Shown here piece after piece: positions 19,569 to 26,611 of a stretch of 26,944 nt of DNA. The stretch is from SZUA-521 sp041738285 (lineage in GTDB: Bacteria; Pseudomonadota; Gammaproteobacteria; Pseudomonadales; Azotimanducaceae), in NCBI GenBank assembly GCA_041738285.1, contig JBGSQB010000163.1:1-26944 (forward strand), read 5' to 3'. How positions within the stretch are numbered: position 1 is the stretch's first letter; each line of letters opens with the position of its first letter. The position numbers were made by a program, and so were the translations under genes. The notes beneath the pieces were generated by a model. It saw only the letters and a list, made by a program, of their open reading frames with translations. It was not told the origin of the DNA and searched no databases.

Positions 19569-20915
19569 ATGAAGTCGGCAGTCCCCACTGCGCTGATCGT
19601 CGATGACGATGTCAGGCATACGCGTTCACTTTCCGCCAGTCTCCGCAAGGCAGGGTTCGAGGTGGTGGTCGGAGAGGACTCGATCGGGGCGGAACCTGCG
19701 CCAGCCATCGCGTTTCTGTCCCTGGATCTGCCGCACTTGGATGCACTCGAGCTGTTAAGAGACGTCGGACTTTCGAACACAATCGAGACCGTGCTCATGG
19801 CCTCGAGCGATGACCCAAAGCGGGTTCGCGCGGGAATCGCAAATGGGGCGACCTACTTCTTCTGCAAACCGTTCGATGCAGGATTCCTCGACGCTCTGCT
19901 GGCGGACGTCTTCAGTGAAGCCACCCGGGCGGCTACATCGGTCGACGCGCCCGCGACGAATGCGCTGGACCAATTCGGTCAACTGCGCGGGAGCTCGCAG
20001 CCGATGCGCAAGCTGTTCCGGATGCTGCGAAAGGTCGCGCCCACGGAAACCAGTGTGCTCCTGATTGGTGAGAGCGGCACGGGCAAGGAACTCGTTGCGC
20101 GAACACTCCATCAGTTGAGTGAGGTCGCAGATGGACCGTTCGTCGCCTTCAACTGCGCGGCGGTTCCAAAGGACCTTTTCGAGAGTGAACTGTTTGGCCA
20201 TGAGAAAGGGAGTTTCAGCGGCGCTACCCAGCGGCACCTTGGTTTCTTCGAGCGTGCTGAAGGGGGCACCCTATTTCTGGACGAGATCACGGAAATGCCC
20301 GTGGAGTTGCAGGTCAAGTTGCTGCGCGTGCTCGAGGAGTCACGATTTCGGCGCGTCGGCGGTGAAGTCGACATCGATAGCACAGTAAGGATCGTTGCGG
20401 CTACCAACCGTGTGCCTGAAGACGCCATCGAAGAAGGTCAGTTGCGCGAAGATCTCTACTACCGGATTGCGCGGTTTCCGGTGCATCTGCCCCCGCTGCG
20501 CAACCGGGGCGACGACATTGCCGGATTGACACAGTACTTTCTCAACGAGCTGAATGAACAGAACCATACCGGCGTGGTCATCGACGCCGCTGCGTGTACG
20601 CAGCTCGAGCGATATCACTGGCCAGGGAACGTACGCGAACTGCGCAGCGTGATCGAACGTGCGTTCATCCTGGCGGAGTCGACGATCATGGCTTCTCATC
20701 TTCCACCCCTCGATGACGAACCGCGCGGCGACCAGCTGCGCATCTCCGTCGGCGAGTCGATCGAGGATGCCGAGCGAAAGCTGATCTTTGCGACACTCAA
20801 GGCCAGTGGTGGCGATAAGAAAGCCGCTGCGGAAAGGCTCGGTCTTTCGCTACGCACATTGTACAGCCGGCTGAGTCACTACGCGGACGAGGACTCGCAG
20901 ACACGCGAATCTTGA
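19569..20915 (+). CDS. Sigma-54-dependent response-regulator-type activator (NtrC family) with atypical receiver
   Basis: 448 aa. The receiver (about 5-120) keeps the acidic Asp12-Asp13-Asp14 pocket, Ser79/80 and Lys100-Pro, but in LSLDLP the residue at the phosphoacceptor position (four before Pro55) is Ser51, not Asp. The AAA+ domain (about 138-365) has Walker A GESGTGKE (167-174), the sigma-54 contact loop as GSFSGA (214-219) instead of GAFTGA, Walker B LFLDE (235-239) and WPGNVREL (351-358). A Fis-type helix-turn-helix is at about 414-437 (KKAAAERLGLSLRTLYSRL). It should activate sigma-54 RNA polymerase by ATP hydrolysis. No kinase is adjacent. Candidate targets are the two -24/-12 promoters at 22527-22687. 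Confidence 0.93.
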   Translation: MKSAVPTALIVDDDVRHTRSLSASLRKAGFEVVVGEDSIGAEPAPAIAFLSLDLPHLDALELLRDVGLSNTIETVLMASSDDPKRVRAGIANGATYFFCKPFDAGFLDALLADVFSEATRAATSVDAPATNALDQFGQLRGSSQPMRKLFRMLRKVAPTETSVLLIGESGTGKELVARTLHQLSEVADGPFVAFNCAAVPKDLFESELFGHEKGSFSGATQRHLGFFERAEGGTLFLDEITEMPVELQVKLLRVLEESRFRRVGGEVDIDSTVRIVAATNRVPEDAIEEGQLREDLYYRIARFPVHLPPLRNRGDDIAGLTQYFLNELNEQNHTGVVIDAAACTQLERYHWPGNVRELRSVIERAFILAESTIMASHLPPLDDEPRGDQLRISVGESIEDAERKLIFATLKASGGDKKAAAERLGLSLRTLYSRLSHYADEDSQTRES

Positions 20916-22285
20916 TTCACGTGTGACGGCGGGCACCCCCAGCGTAGCCATGCATAGGCGATGACGCCGATGAATGCCGAAGTGGCAATGATGCTCTGTT
21001 TCGCGATTTCCAACAGTTCGGATCCCTCGCCGAAGCTCAACGTGGCGATGAACAGGGACATCGTGAAGCCGATGCCTCCGAGGAAACCGAGACCGATGAG
21101 GTGCCGCGGCCCCAGTGTTGGCGGCAACGCGGCAACACCCAACCAGGCACCGATCGCCACGCCGCCGACGATTCCCAACGGTTTACCGAGTGTGAGACCG
21201 AGCAGTATCGAATGACTCAATTCGCTGGACCACGCAGCCGCGACGGCGGAACCGGACAGCACGACGCCGGCGTTCATGAAGGCGAAGGTGGGCATCACGA
21301 CCAGACTGACGGGTGTATCGAGTCGCGATTCCCAGCGCGCCAGGGGCGCGGTCGCCTCCACTGCGAGCCTCGACACATCCTGTGCGATGGCTTGTTGTCG
21401 TGGCTGCTCGAGAATATTCGAGGCCGCTTGTGAACGCCGCGAGTTGTCGTCTGCAACGAATCGATGCAGCTTGTCGACAACCAGATCGATGAAACGGTGG
21501 CGCGAAATGGCGGGTCGAACCGGTGCGGCGAGGGCGACGATCACGCCCGCCAGAGTGCCGTGAAGACCTGCGCCTGTGAGCAGGATCCAGAGTAGGAGAC
21601 CGGTGATTGCATACGCGCCTCCGCCTCGGATGCCAGCCAGATTCAATCCAGCCAGCGCTGCCGTGCACGCAGCTACAGGGAGCAACAGGCTAGCTTCCAA
21701 CATCGATGTGTATCCCAGTGCAATGACCAGTATCGCGCCCAAATCATCAACAATGGCCAGGCCCACGAGGAATGCGCGGGCGGCTCGCGGTACCTGGTTT
21801 CCGAGCAGGACCAGAATCATCAACGCGAATGCGGTGTCCGTCGCAATTGGAATTGCCCAGCCAGACTGAACCTCCGACTGCCCCGCGACCGAGAGGAAGA
21901 CCAGTGCGGGAACGACCATGCCGCCGATGGCGGCACACAGGACCGCGGCGGCGCCCTTGAGATCGTTGAGCTGGCCCACCATCAGTTCGCGTTTCAGTTC
22001 CAGTCCGAGGAGAAAGAAGAAGACCGCCATCAAGCCGTCGTTGACCCAATGCTTGAGTGACATCTGCAATTCCAGCACGCCGAGGGAGAGCCCGAATTCC
22101 AGGTGCACGAGGTCGAAATAGGCGCTCGCCCATGGTGAGTTCGCGAACGCGACGGCGATCGCTGTGGCGGTCAGGAGTACCTGACCCGACGCACCTTGGG
22201 TGTCGATGAAGTCGCGAAATGGATCAGCGATTGCCTTGGCCGTTTTCTCGAGCGGTGCGCGCACCTGATCATCGGCGATGGTCAC
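20879..22285 (-). CDS. nhaA: Na+/H+ antiporter NhaA
   Basis: 468 aa inner-membrane antiporter exchanging sodium for protons. Diagnostic residues are present: the paired Asp180-Asp181 in AIVDDLGAI (E. coli Asp163/164), Asp150 in ATDTAF (Asp133), and FFFLLGLELKRE (89-100). A hydrophilic stretch at about 262-320 (RFIDLVVDKLHRFV to ARWESRLD) makes it longer than the 388-aa E. coli protein. The GTG start at 22285 overlaps the stop of the PRC-barrel gene (GTGA); Met at 22324 is a weaker alternative. Its last 37 coding bases overlap the end of the convergent sigma-54 activator gene. Confidence 0.95.
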   Translation of the reverse strand: MTIADDQVRAPLEKTAKAIADPFRDFIDTQGASGQVLLTATAIAVAFANSPWASAYFDLVHLEFGLSLGVLELQMSLKHWVNDGLMAVFFFLLGLELKRELMVGQLNDLKGAAAVLCAAIGGMVVPALVFLSVAGQSEVQSGWAIPIATDTAFALMILVLLGNQVPRAARAFLVGLAIVDDLGAILVIALGYTSMLEASLLLPVAACTAALAGLNLAGIRGGGAYAITGLLLWILLTGAGLHGTLAGVIVALAAPVRPAISRHRFIDLVVDKLHRFVADDNSRRSQAASNILEQPRQQAIAQDVSRLAVEATAPLARWESRLDTPVSLVVMPTFAFMNAGVVLSGSAVAAAWSSELSHSILLGLTLGKPLGIVGGVAIGAWLGVAALPPTLGPRHLIGLGFLGGIGFTMSLFIATLSFGEGSELLEIAKQSIIATSAFIGVIAYAWLRWGCPPSHVNQDSRVCESSSA

Positions 22286-22494
22286 GATTGGGCCCGCTGG
22301 CCACGTCGTTTGAGTACGAAGCATCGATCCGCAATCTGAAAATCGCTCCACGCAAAGCTGCTTCGCGACGCGTCGTCTCCTCGCACGATCACGCGAACGA
22401 CGTGCCCAGTTGCACATAGCAGGATGATTTCGTCGATCATGCCGATGCGTTTGCCATCGGCATCGACGACTGCGCTGTCGATGATCTGCGACAT
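22282..22494 (-). CDS. Small PRC-barrel domain protein
   Basis: 70 aa from ATG 22494. SAVVDADGKRIGMIDEIIL is the typical PRC-barrel opening (small beta-barrel with conserved G-x-x-I/L-G turn), and the length is that of a single barrel with a short tail. Such proteins often lie among stress genes and are thought to bind RNA or protein; the function here is unknown. It is the first gene of a two-gene unit, its stop overlapping the nhaA start. An in-frame GTG at 22515 would add 7 residues, but the predicted transcription start from the -24/-12 box (about 22516) would leave it no leader, so the ATG is preferred. Confidence 0.72.
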   Translation of the reverse strand: MSQIIDSAVVDADGKRIGMIDEIILLCATGHVVRVIVRGDDASRSSFAWSDFQIADRCFVLKRRGQRAQS

Positions 22495-22526
22495 GTGCCT
22501 GAATTCGTTACTCACGCGTGCAGTGA

Positions 22527-22542
22527 CGCAAGATATGTTCCA
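22527..22542 (-). promoter_or_regulatory. Sigma-54 (-24/-12) promoter of PRC-barrel-nhaA
   Basis: Read on the minus strand: TGGAACATATCTTGCG. GG (22541-22540) and GC (22529-22528) are exactly 10 bases apart, as sigma-54 requires, and 9 of 12 defined positions of TGGCACG-N4-TTGCW match. The predicted start is near 22516, leaving a 21-base leader before ATG 22494. Confidence 0.55.
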
Positions 22543-22583
22543 CCCGACGTTCAGCGCGATGGCGGGCGTCTTGCTGCCGGGCG

Positions 22584-22600
22584 CGTGCAGGTTCTGCACG
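22584..22600. promoter_or_regulatory. Palindromic candidate activator-binding site 1
   Basis: CGTGCAG-GTT-CTGCACG is a perfect 7-bp inverted repeat with a 3-base spacer, centred at 22592. It lies between the two divergent -24/-12 boxes, at about -106 of the usp promoter and -76 of the PRC/nhaA promoter, where enhancer sites of NtrC-family activators usually lie. Confidence 0.6.
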
Positions 22601-22604
22601 GCGT

Positions 22605-22619
22605 GTGCAGACTTTGCAG
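22605..22619. promoter_or_regulatory. Palindromic candidate activator-binding site 2
   Basis: GTGCAG-ACT-TTGCAG repeats the TGCA-N5-TGCA core of site 1 with the same spacing, centred at 22612, 20 bp (about two helical turns) from site 1. The outer bases are less symmetrical than in site 1. Confidence 0.5.
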
Positions 22620-22671
22620 TCTTCAGAGCGATCTCCCTACCGGGCCAGCCACGATGGCGGGTCTCGTGGGC

Positions 22672-22687
22672 TGGTACGAACGTTGCA
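22672..22687 (+). promoter_or_regulatory. Sigma-54 (-24/-12) promoter of the usp-ferritin operon
   Basis: TGGTACGAACGTTGCA matches TGGCACG-N4-TTGCW at 11 of 12 defined positions, with GG (22673-22674) and GC (22685-22686) separated by 10 bases. The predicted start is about 22698, giving a 27-base leader with GAGG at 22711-22714 before ATG 22725. Confidence 0.7.
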
Positions 22688-22724
22688 ACATTCGTCTGCA
22701 AACACCATGCGAGGATCTAGACCG

Positions 22725-24020
22725 ATGACCTTTGAACCCAAGCTCGACCGCGCACTCGTGGTTGTCGACACCGACTTCTGCAGCCAACGAAGGCCGGCTG
22801 AGTCGAGCTTGATCCGACGCGCGCTCCGTCTCGCCAAGCAGACGGGTTGCGAACTCGAACTGTTCTCTGTTCGTGATGATGCGTCACTGACGCAGCGGCT
22901 GTTCGCCGCCGATGTCGACGTGGCGCGGGAAAGAAAGGCGCGCGCGGATCGCGAGGCGACCCGAATCGCGGAGATCGCCATGCAATTGGAGCTGGAGGAC
23001 GTTGTCGTCCGCCATGAAACGCGTGTCGACCATCCGCGGGGCGATGCAATTCTGCGCAAGGTCGCCGAATCGAAGCCCGATGTCGTGATGAAGCGCGCCG
23101 GTGACCACAGCTATGTCATGGGCCTGACCACCAATACCGATTGGGATCTGATTCGTCGCTCACCGAGCCATGTCTGGTTCGTGCACGATGAGTATTCGGA
23201 GGTCGATCGGATCATCACGGCAATCGGTACCGTTTCCGGCGAGGACGAAGTCATTGATGCATCAGACTATGATGTCTTTCGCGAAGCGCACCTGATTGCC
23301 GAAGCGTTCAGTGCGACGCATTGTCCGGTCCATACCTACCAGGTGCCACAGTCACTCGTGGCGTATGCCTCTTACACGCCGGATCTTGGTGACATGAACT
23401 ATCCGGCGGGTGATCTGCCGACGCCGGCAGAACATCGGCGTGATGTTGCTCGTACGCATGGCCGCGCCATTCACGCGTTTGCGAAGTATTTCCACCTGGA
23501 CCCCCGCAACGTACGCCTGGCCGAGGGACATCCCGCCGACGTGCTGCCCGAACTCGCGAGCACCATGACTGCGGACCTTGTCGTGATGGGTGCGCGCAAC
23601 CTCTCGCGCTGGCAACGCGCTGTGTCGCCCGTCGCGGCAGAGTCGGTACTTGCAGATGCGACCTGTGACGTCCTGTACGTAAAGGATCGGTCAGCAACGC
23701 ATGCGGTTGCGAAGCGCTCGGCTGCTGCGCACGGCGAACCCCTCATCGACGTCGAGCAGGCAATCATCGATCCCGCGGGGTCGTTCTCTTCGCCTCGAGC
23801 GGTCGCCGAAGCAGACGCCATCAGCATTGCGCTGCGCATTCGAATCCTCGACGCCTGGGAACATGACATCCGTGCACTTCTGCTTGCCGAGGGCGAAGGC
23901 GGTAGCGGTGGTTCAGTCGACATCGATCGCATGGACGAGATCAACGAGGCGCGCGGTCCGCTCGTGAGAGCGTTGCATCGCGCGCGTCAATCACGCGATA
24001 GCCTGCGTAGAGCGGGCTGA
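22725..24020 (+). CDS. UspE-like tandem universal stress protein with C-terminal extension
   Basis: 431 aa with two Usp domains, about 1-155 and 158-320, arranged as in E. coli UspE. Domain 1 has the UspE-like VVMKRAGDHS (120-129), TNTDWDLIRRSPSHVWFV (136-153); domain 2 has ADLVVMGARN (283-292). Neither keeps the G-x2-G-x9-G-S/T nucleotide loop, so ATP binding is doubtful. Residues about 335-431 form an added segment, IDPAGSFSSP (347-356) to LDAWEHDIRALLLAEGEG, resembling a small helical domain usually seen as a separate short ORF. The frame is open from 22605, but ATG 22725 lies downstream of the predicted sigma-54 start. First gene of a three-gene operon. Confidence 0.88.
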   Translation: MTFEPKLDRALVVVDTDFCSQRRPAESSLIRRALRLAKQTGCELELFSVRDDASLTQRLFAADVDVARERKARADREATRIAEIAMQLELEDVVVRHETRVDHPRGDAILRKVAESKPDVVMKRAGDHSYVMGLTTNTDWDLIRRSPSHVWFVHDEYSEVDRIITAIGTVSGEDEVIDASDYDVFREAHLIAEAFSATHCPVHTYQVPQSLVAYASYTPDLGDMNYPAGDLPTPAEHRRDVARTHGRAIHAFAKYFHLDPRNVRLAEGHPADVLPELASTMTADLVVMGARNLSRWQRAVSPVAAESVLADATCDVLYVKDRSATHAVAKRSAAAHGEPLIDVEQAIIDPAGSFSSPRAVAEADAISIALRIRILDAWEHDIRALLLAEGEGGSGGSVDIDRMDEINEARGPLVRALHRARQSRDSLRRAG

Positions 24021-24056
24021 GCACACATATACACAATCGTGACTAAGGAGAATGCC

Positions 24057-24341
24057 ATGACACGTAGTGAATACATCGAAAAAGCGAAGGACAACCTCGA
24101 CCAACTGAACGCGAAGGTCGCCCATCTCGAAGCGCGTGCCAACGCTGCGACGTCGGATGCTAAACGTCGAGTGGAGCGCGAGGTCGACGAGCTCAGGCAG
24201 TCGGCGAAGGATGCGCAGGGCAAGCTACGCGAGCTGGACGCGGCTGGTGACGAGGCCTGGGAAGACATCAAGACGAGCGTTGACGATGCATGGCGGACGC
24301 TGTCGAAGTCCGTCGACCGTGCAATCCTGCGATTCAAGTAG
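24057..24341 (+). CDS. Small coiled-coil protein, sll1863-type stress response family
   Basis: 94 aa, nearly all charged and helical with heptad-like spacing (about 4-70), no signal peptide and no membrane segment. The start MTRSEYIEKAKDNLDQLNAK and the later DEAWEDIKTSVDDAWRTLSKS match a widespread small protein family labelled sll1863 stress response; its biochemical role is unknown. ATG 24057 has AAGGAG 6 bases upstream; an in-frame GTG at 24039 is unlikely. It lies 36 bases after the Usp gene and 15 bases before the ferritin-like gene, in the same operon. Confidence 0.82.
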   Translation: MTRSEYIEKAKDNLDQLNAKVAHLEARANAATSDAKRRVEREVDELRQSAKDAQGKLRELDAAGDEAWEDIKTSVDDAWRTLSKSVDRAILRFK

Positions 24342-24356
24342 GGATGGAGGAGAACC

Positions 24357-24905
24357 ATGAACGAGCAGGCAACTGGTGTAGATGCGAAGGACACGCGACA
24401 ACGAATCCGGGACGACGTCCAGCACGGTGCCGTGACGCCGGGTTACCGCGGTGACAAGAACGCCGTGATCGCCATGTTGAACGGTGCGCTCGCCACAGAA
24501 CTCGTCTGCGTGTTGCGCTACCGGCGCCATCACTACATGGCGACCGGCATCGATGCTCAGCAGGTTGCGAGTGAATTCCTCACGCACGCGAACGAAGAAA
24601 TGGCGCATGCCGATCAACTCGCCGCCCGCATTGTCCAGCTCGGCGGCGCGCCCGATTTCTCGCCGCACGGGCTCGGTGATCGAAGCCATGCGGACTATGT
24701 TGCTGCAGATACTCTGGAGGAGATGATCCGCGAGGATCTGATCGCGGAGCGCATCGCCATCGACAGCTACCGGGAGATGATCCGGCGTGTCGGCGCGGAC
24801 GATCCGACCACGCGGCGGATTCTCGAAAACATCCTCGTGGTGGAAGAGGAGCACGCCGACGATCTGGCAAGTCTGTTGCCACGACGTGGTTGGGAACTTC
24901 GATGA
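24357..24905 (+). CDS. Ferritin-like / bacterioferritin-like diiron protein
   Basis: 182 aa four-helix ferritin-like domain. Probable iron ligands are Glu48 (ATELVCVLRY), Glu81 with His84 (EEMAHAD), Glu131 (LIAERIAIDSY) and Glu163/His166 (EEEHADD), so both ExxH motifs of a diiron site are intact. About 30 extra residues precede the first helix (QHGAVTPGY), as in DPS/bacterioferritin-like relatives. It likely oxidises and sequesters iron and limits peroxide damage; a purely DNA-protecting role is not excluded. GGAGG precedes the ATG. It ends the usp operon, 16 bases before the tRNA on the opposite strand. Confidence 0.88.
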   Translation: MNEQATGVDAKDTRQRIRDDVQHGAVTPGYRGDKNAVIAMLNGALATELVCVLRYRRHHYMATGIDAQQVASEFLTHANEEMAHADQLAARIVQLGGAPDFSPHGLGDRSHADYVAADTLEEMIREDLIAERIAIDSYREMIRRVGADDPTTRRILENILVVEEEHADDLASLLPRRGWELR

Positions 24906-24921
24906 AAGCAGGCGATGGAGA

Positions 24922-24998
24922 TGGTCGGAGTGAAAGGATTTGAACCTTCGGCCCCCACGTCCCGAACGTGGTGCTCTACCAAGCTGAGCTACACTCCG
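24922..24998 (-). tRNA. tRNA-Pro(CGG)
   Basis: 77 bases on the minus strand. The acceptor stem CGGAGTG pairs with CACTCCG, followed by A and an encoded CCA. The D-arm is AGCTCAGCTTGGTAGAGC, the anticodon arm CCACG-TTCGGGA-CGTGG gives anticodon CGG (codon CCG, proline), and the T-arm contains GGTTCAAATCC. Confidence 0.96.
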
Positions 24999-25039
24999 AT
25001 GCGATCGCGCTGTGCAAGGCGGCCTCGCGAAGGCCGCGT

Positions 25040-25068
25040 ATTCTAAGGGCGGCGCGCGCCGAATCCAA
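25040..25068 (-). promoter_or_regulatory. Sigma-70 promoter of tRNA-Pro
   Basis: On the minus strand, TTGGAT (25068-25063), a 17-bp spacer and TAGAAT (25045-25040) precede the tRNA by about 40 bases. The bases just after the -10 are GC-rich (ACGCGGC), as in stringently controlled stable-RNA promoters. Confidence 0.55.
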
Positions 25069-25077
25069 CCCGTGCGA

Positions 25078-26097
25078 TCAACCCAGTCTGCGCGCGCAGA
25101 TCTCGCACAGATCAGCCAGCGCGTCTCGATACATCGATGGCGCCAACCGCTGGCTCGCTTCGGCCGCCCGGGCGGCGTGTTCTGTGGCGCGTGTCCGGGT
25201 GTAGTCCAAGGCACCAGAGCGCTCCACGAGCGCAATGACGTCGGCCAGCCCGGCACTCGATCGCGCACCGATGGCATCACGCAGGCGCGCCGCGTCTGCG
25301 GTGCCCACGTGTTTGAGGGCATGAATCAGCGGCAGGGTCAGTTTGCCTTCCGCAAGATCATCGCCCGTGTTCTTGCCCATCTCGCTGGGATCGCCGGCAT
25401 AGTCGAGCCAGTCGTCGACGAGTTGGTAGGCGAGGCCAAATGCCTCGCCAAACTCCCTGAGCGCGGCGATCCGTGTGTCATCCGTGGTGGCGAGGACGCC
25501 TGCGGTGTGGGTCGCAGCCTCGAACAGCATCGCTGTCTTGGCGCGAATCACCTTGAAGTAGCTGGCTTCCGAGAGGTCGATGTTGCCGATGCTGGCCAGT
25601 TGCGCGACTTCGCCTTCGGCGATGACATTGGTGGCATCGGACAGGATCTTGACGATTGCGGGGGACTCGAGCTCTGTCATGAGCTGAAACGCCCGTGAAT
25701 AGAGGAAGTCGCCAACCAGCACGCTTGGTGCGTTGCCCCACAGGGCGTTGGCGGTACGGCGGCCACGGCGCAGATCCGATCGATCCACTACATCGTCGTG
25801 AAGCAGGGTCGCGGTATGCAGGAACTCGATGATCGCGGCCAGCTTGATGTGACCTTCGTCCCGGTAGTCGAGTGCCCGGGCACCCAGGAGTACGAGCAGC
25901 GGCCGCAGCCGTTTGCCCCCACTTTCGACAATATAGGTACCGATCTCTTCCACCAGACCCACGTCCGAGGTGAGCCGACGCGGGATGAGGGCGTTGACCG
26001 CGGCAAAATCGTCCCCCACCAGGGCATGGACGTCCCTCAAGGTGACCCGAGCCGATGGCCGATCGATGGTGGTGGGTGCGGCTCTGCCGGGTTGCAT
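25078..26097 (-). CDS. ispB: Polyprenyl diphosphate synthase (octaprenyl type)
   Basis: 339 aa trans-prenyltransferase that extends farnesyl diphosphate with isopentenyl diphosphate to make the ubiquinone side chain. GGKRLRP (60-66) binds diphosphate; the first Asp-rich motif is Asp101-Asp102-VV-Asp105 (LLHDDVVD) and the second Asp228-Asp229-WL-Asp232. The block EFLHTATLLHDD matches E. coli IspB, which makes the C40 chain; chain length here is inferred only. An AGGAG-like site precedes ATG 26097. The position divergent from rplU-rpmA is the standard arrangement in gamma- and betaproteobacteria. Confidence 0.94.
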   Translation of the reverse strand: MQPGRAAPTTIDRPSARVTLRDVHALVGDDFAAVNALIPRRLTSDVGLVEEIGTYIVESGGKRLRPLLVLLGARALDYRDEGHIKLAAIIEFLHTATLLHDDVVDRSDLRRGRRTANALWGNAPSVLVGDFLYSRAFQLMTELESPAIVKILSDATNVIAEGEVAQLASIGNIDLSEASYFKVIRAKTAMLFEAATHTAGVLATTDDTRIAALREFGEAFGLAYQLVDDWLDYAGDPSEMGKNTGDDLAEGKLTLPLIHALKHVGTADAARLRDAIGARSSAGLADVIALVERSGALDYTRTRATEHAARAAEASQRLAPSMYRDALADLCEICARRLG

Positions 26098-26139
26098 GGG
26101 GCTCCTCGTTGCGTACCTAAGTCGTTGTTATACGTATCG

Positions 26140-26168
26140 TTGTAATAGGTATTCTTTGCCCGTAGAAT
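26140..26168 (+). promoter_or_regulatory. Sigma-70 promoter of rplU-rpmA
   Basis: TTGTAA (26140-26145) and TAGAAT (26163-26168) have a 17-bp spacer and match consensus at 4/6 and 5/6. The predicted transcript has a leader of about 110 bases before rplU. Confidence 0.55.
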
Positions 26169-26223
26169 TGCGCGCCTTTCAGGGTGCGCCCGTTGCACCC
26201 GCCATTCTAAATCAATACATCCG

Positions 26224-26256
26224 GGACGTCCGCGCCGCTGAGCGGCGGGAATGTCC
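26224..26256 (+). ncRNA. Stem-loop in the rplU leader (possible regulatory structure)
   Basis: The inner stem CGCCGC/GCGGCG (26233-26238 with 26242-26247, loop TGA) is enclosed by GGAC/GTCC (26224-26227 with 26253-26256). It lies 16 bases before the GGAG of rplU. It may be an autoregulatory r-protein leader, but this is an inference from base pairing alone. Confidence 0.3.
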
Positions 26257-26283
26257 ACAGAGAAAATCGCGTGGAGCGCTTGT

Positions 26284-26595
26284 ATGTTTGCGGTATTTGA
26301 AAGCGGTGGCAAGCAGCACCGGGTCCGTGAAGGCGAGTTGGTCAAACTCGAAAAGCTCGTCGCCGAACCCGGCGCAGCTGTTTCCTTCGACAAAGTGATG
26401 CTGGTCGGTGAGGGCGCCCAGCTCAACGTCGGCAAGCCGTATGTCGAGGGTGGCCGCGTCACCGCAGAAGTCGTCGACCACGACCGCCACGACAAGGTCC
26501 GCATTATCAAGTTCCGTCGCCGCAAGCACTACATGCGCCGCGGCGGTCACCGTCAGCATTACACGACCGTGCGCATTACCGGCATCACGGCCTAA
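26284..26595 (+). CDS. rplU: Ribosomal protein bL21
   Basis: 103 aa, full length for L21. It starts MFAVFESGGKQHRV and ends with RRRKHYMRRGGHRQHYT then VRITGI, the conserved basic tail that binds 23S rRNA in the large subunit. ATG 26284 has GGAG 8 bases upstream; an upstream in-frame extension to 26251 is not part of the family. It is 16 bases before rpmA, with which it is co-transcribed. Confidence 0.98.
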   Translation: MFAVFESGGKQHRVREGELVKLEKLVAEPGAAVSFDKVMLVGEGAQLNVGKPYVEGGRVTAEVVDHDRHDKVRIIKFRRRKHYMRRGGHRQHYTTVRITGITA

Positions 26596-26611
26596 GGATC
26601 AGGAGCGGACC

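Noticed and set aside
22676..22695. 20-bp imperfect palindrome first taken as a repressor operator upstream of the usp gene
   Set aside because: It overlaps the -24/-12 promoter, which explains the conserved GG and TTGCA better; the symmetry may be coincidental.
25017..25038. GC-rich hairpin downstream of ispB considered as an intrinsic terminator
   Set aside because: No T-run follows on the minus strand, and it lies in the predicted 5' leader of tRNA-Pro.
24225..25322. 365-codon minus-strand frame running through tRNA-Pro and parts of three genes
   Set aside because: It crosses a clear tRNA and well-supported genes on both strands, and its sequence has no domain.
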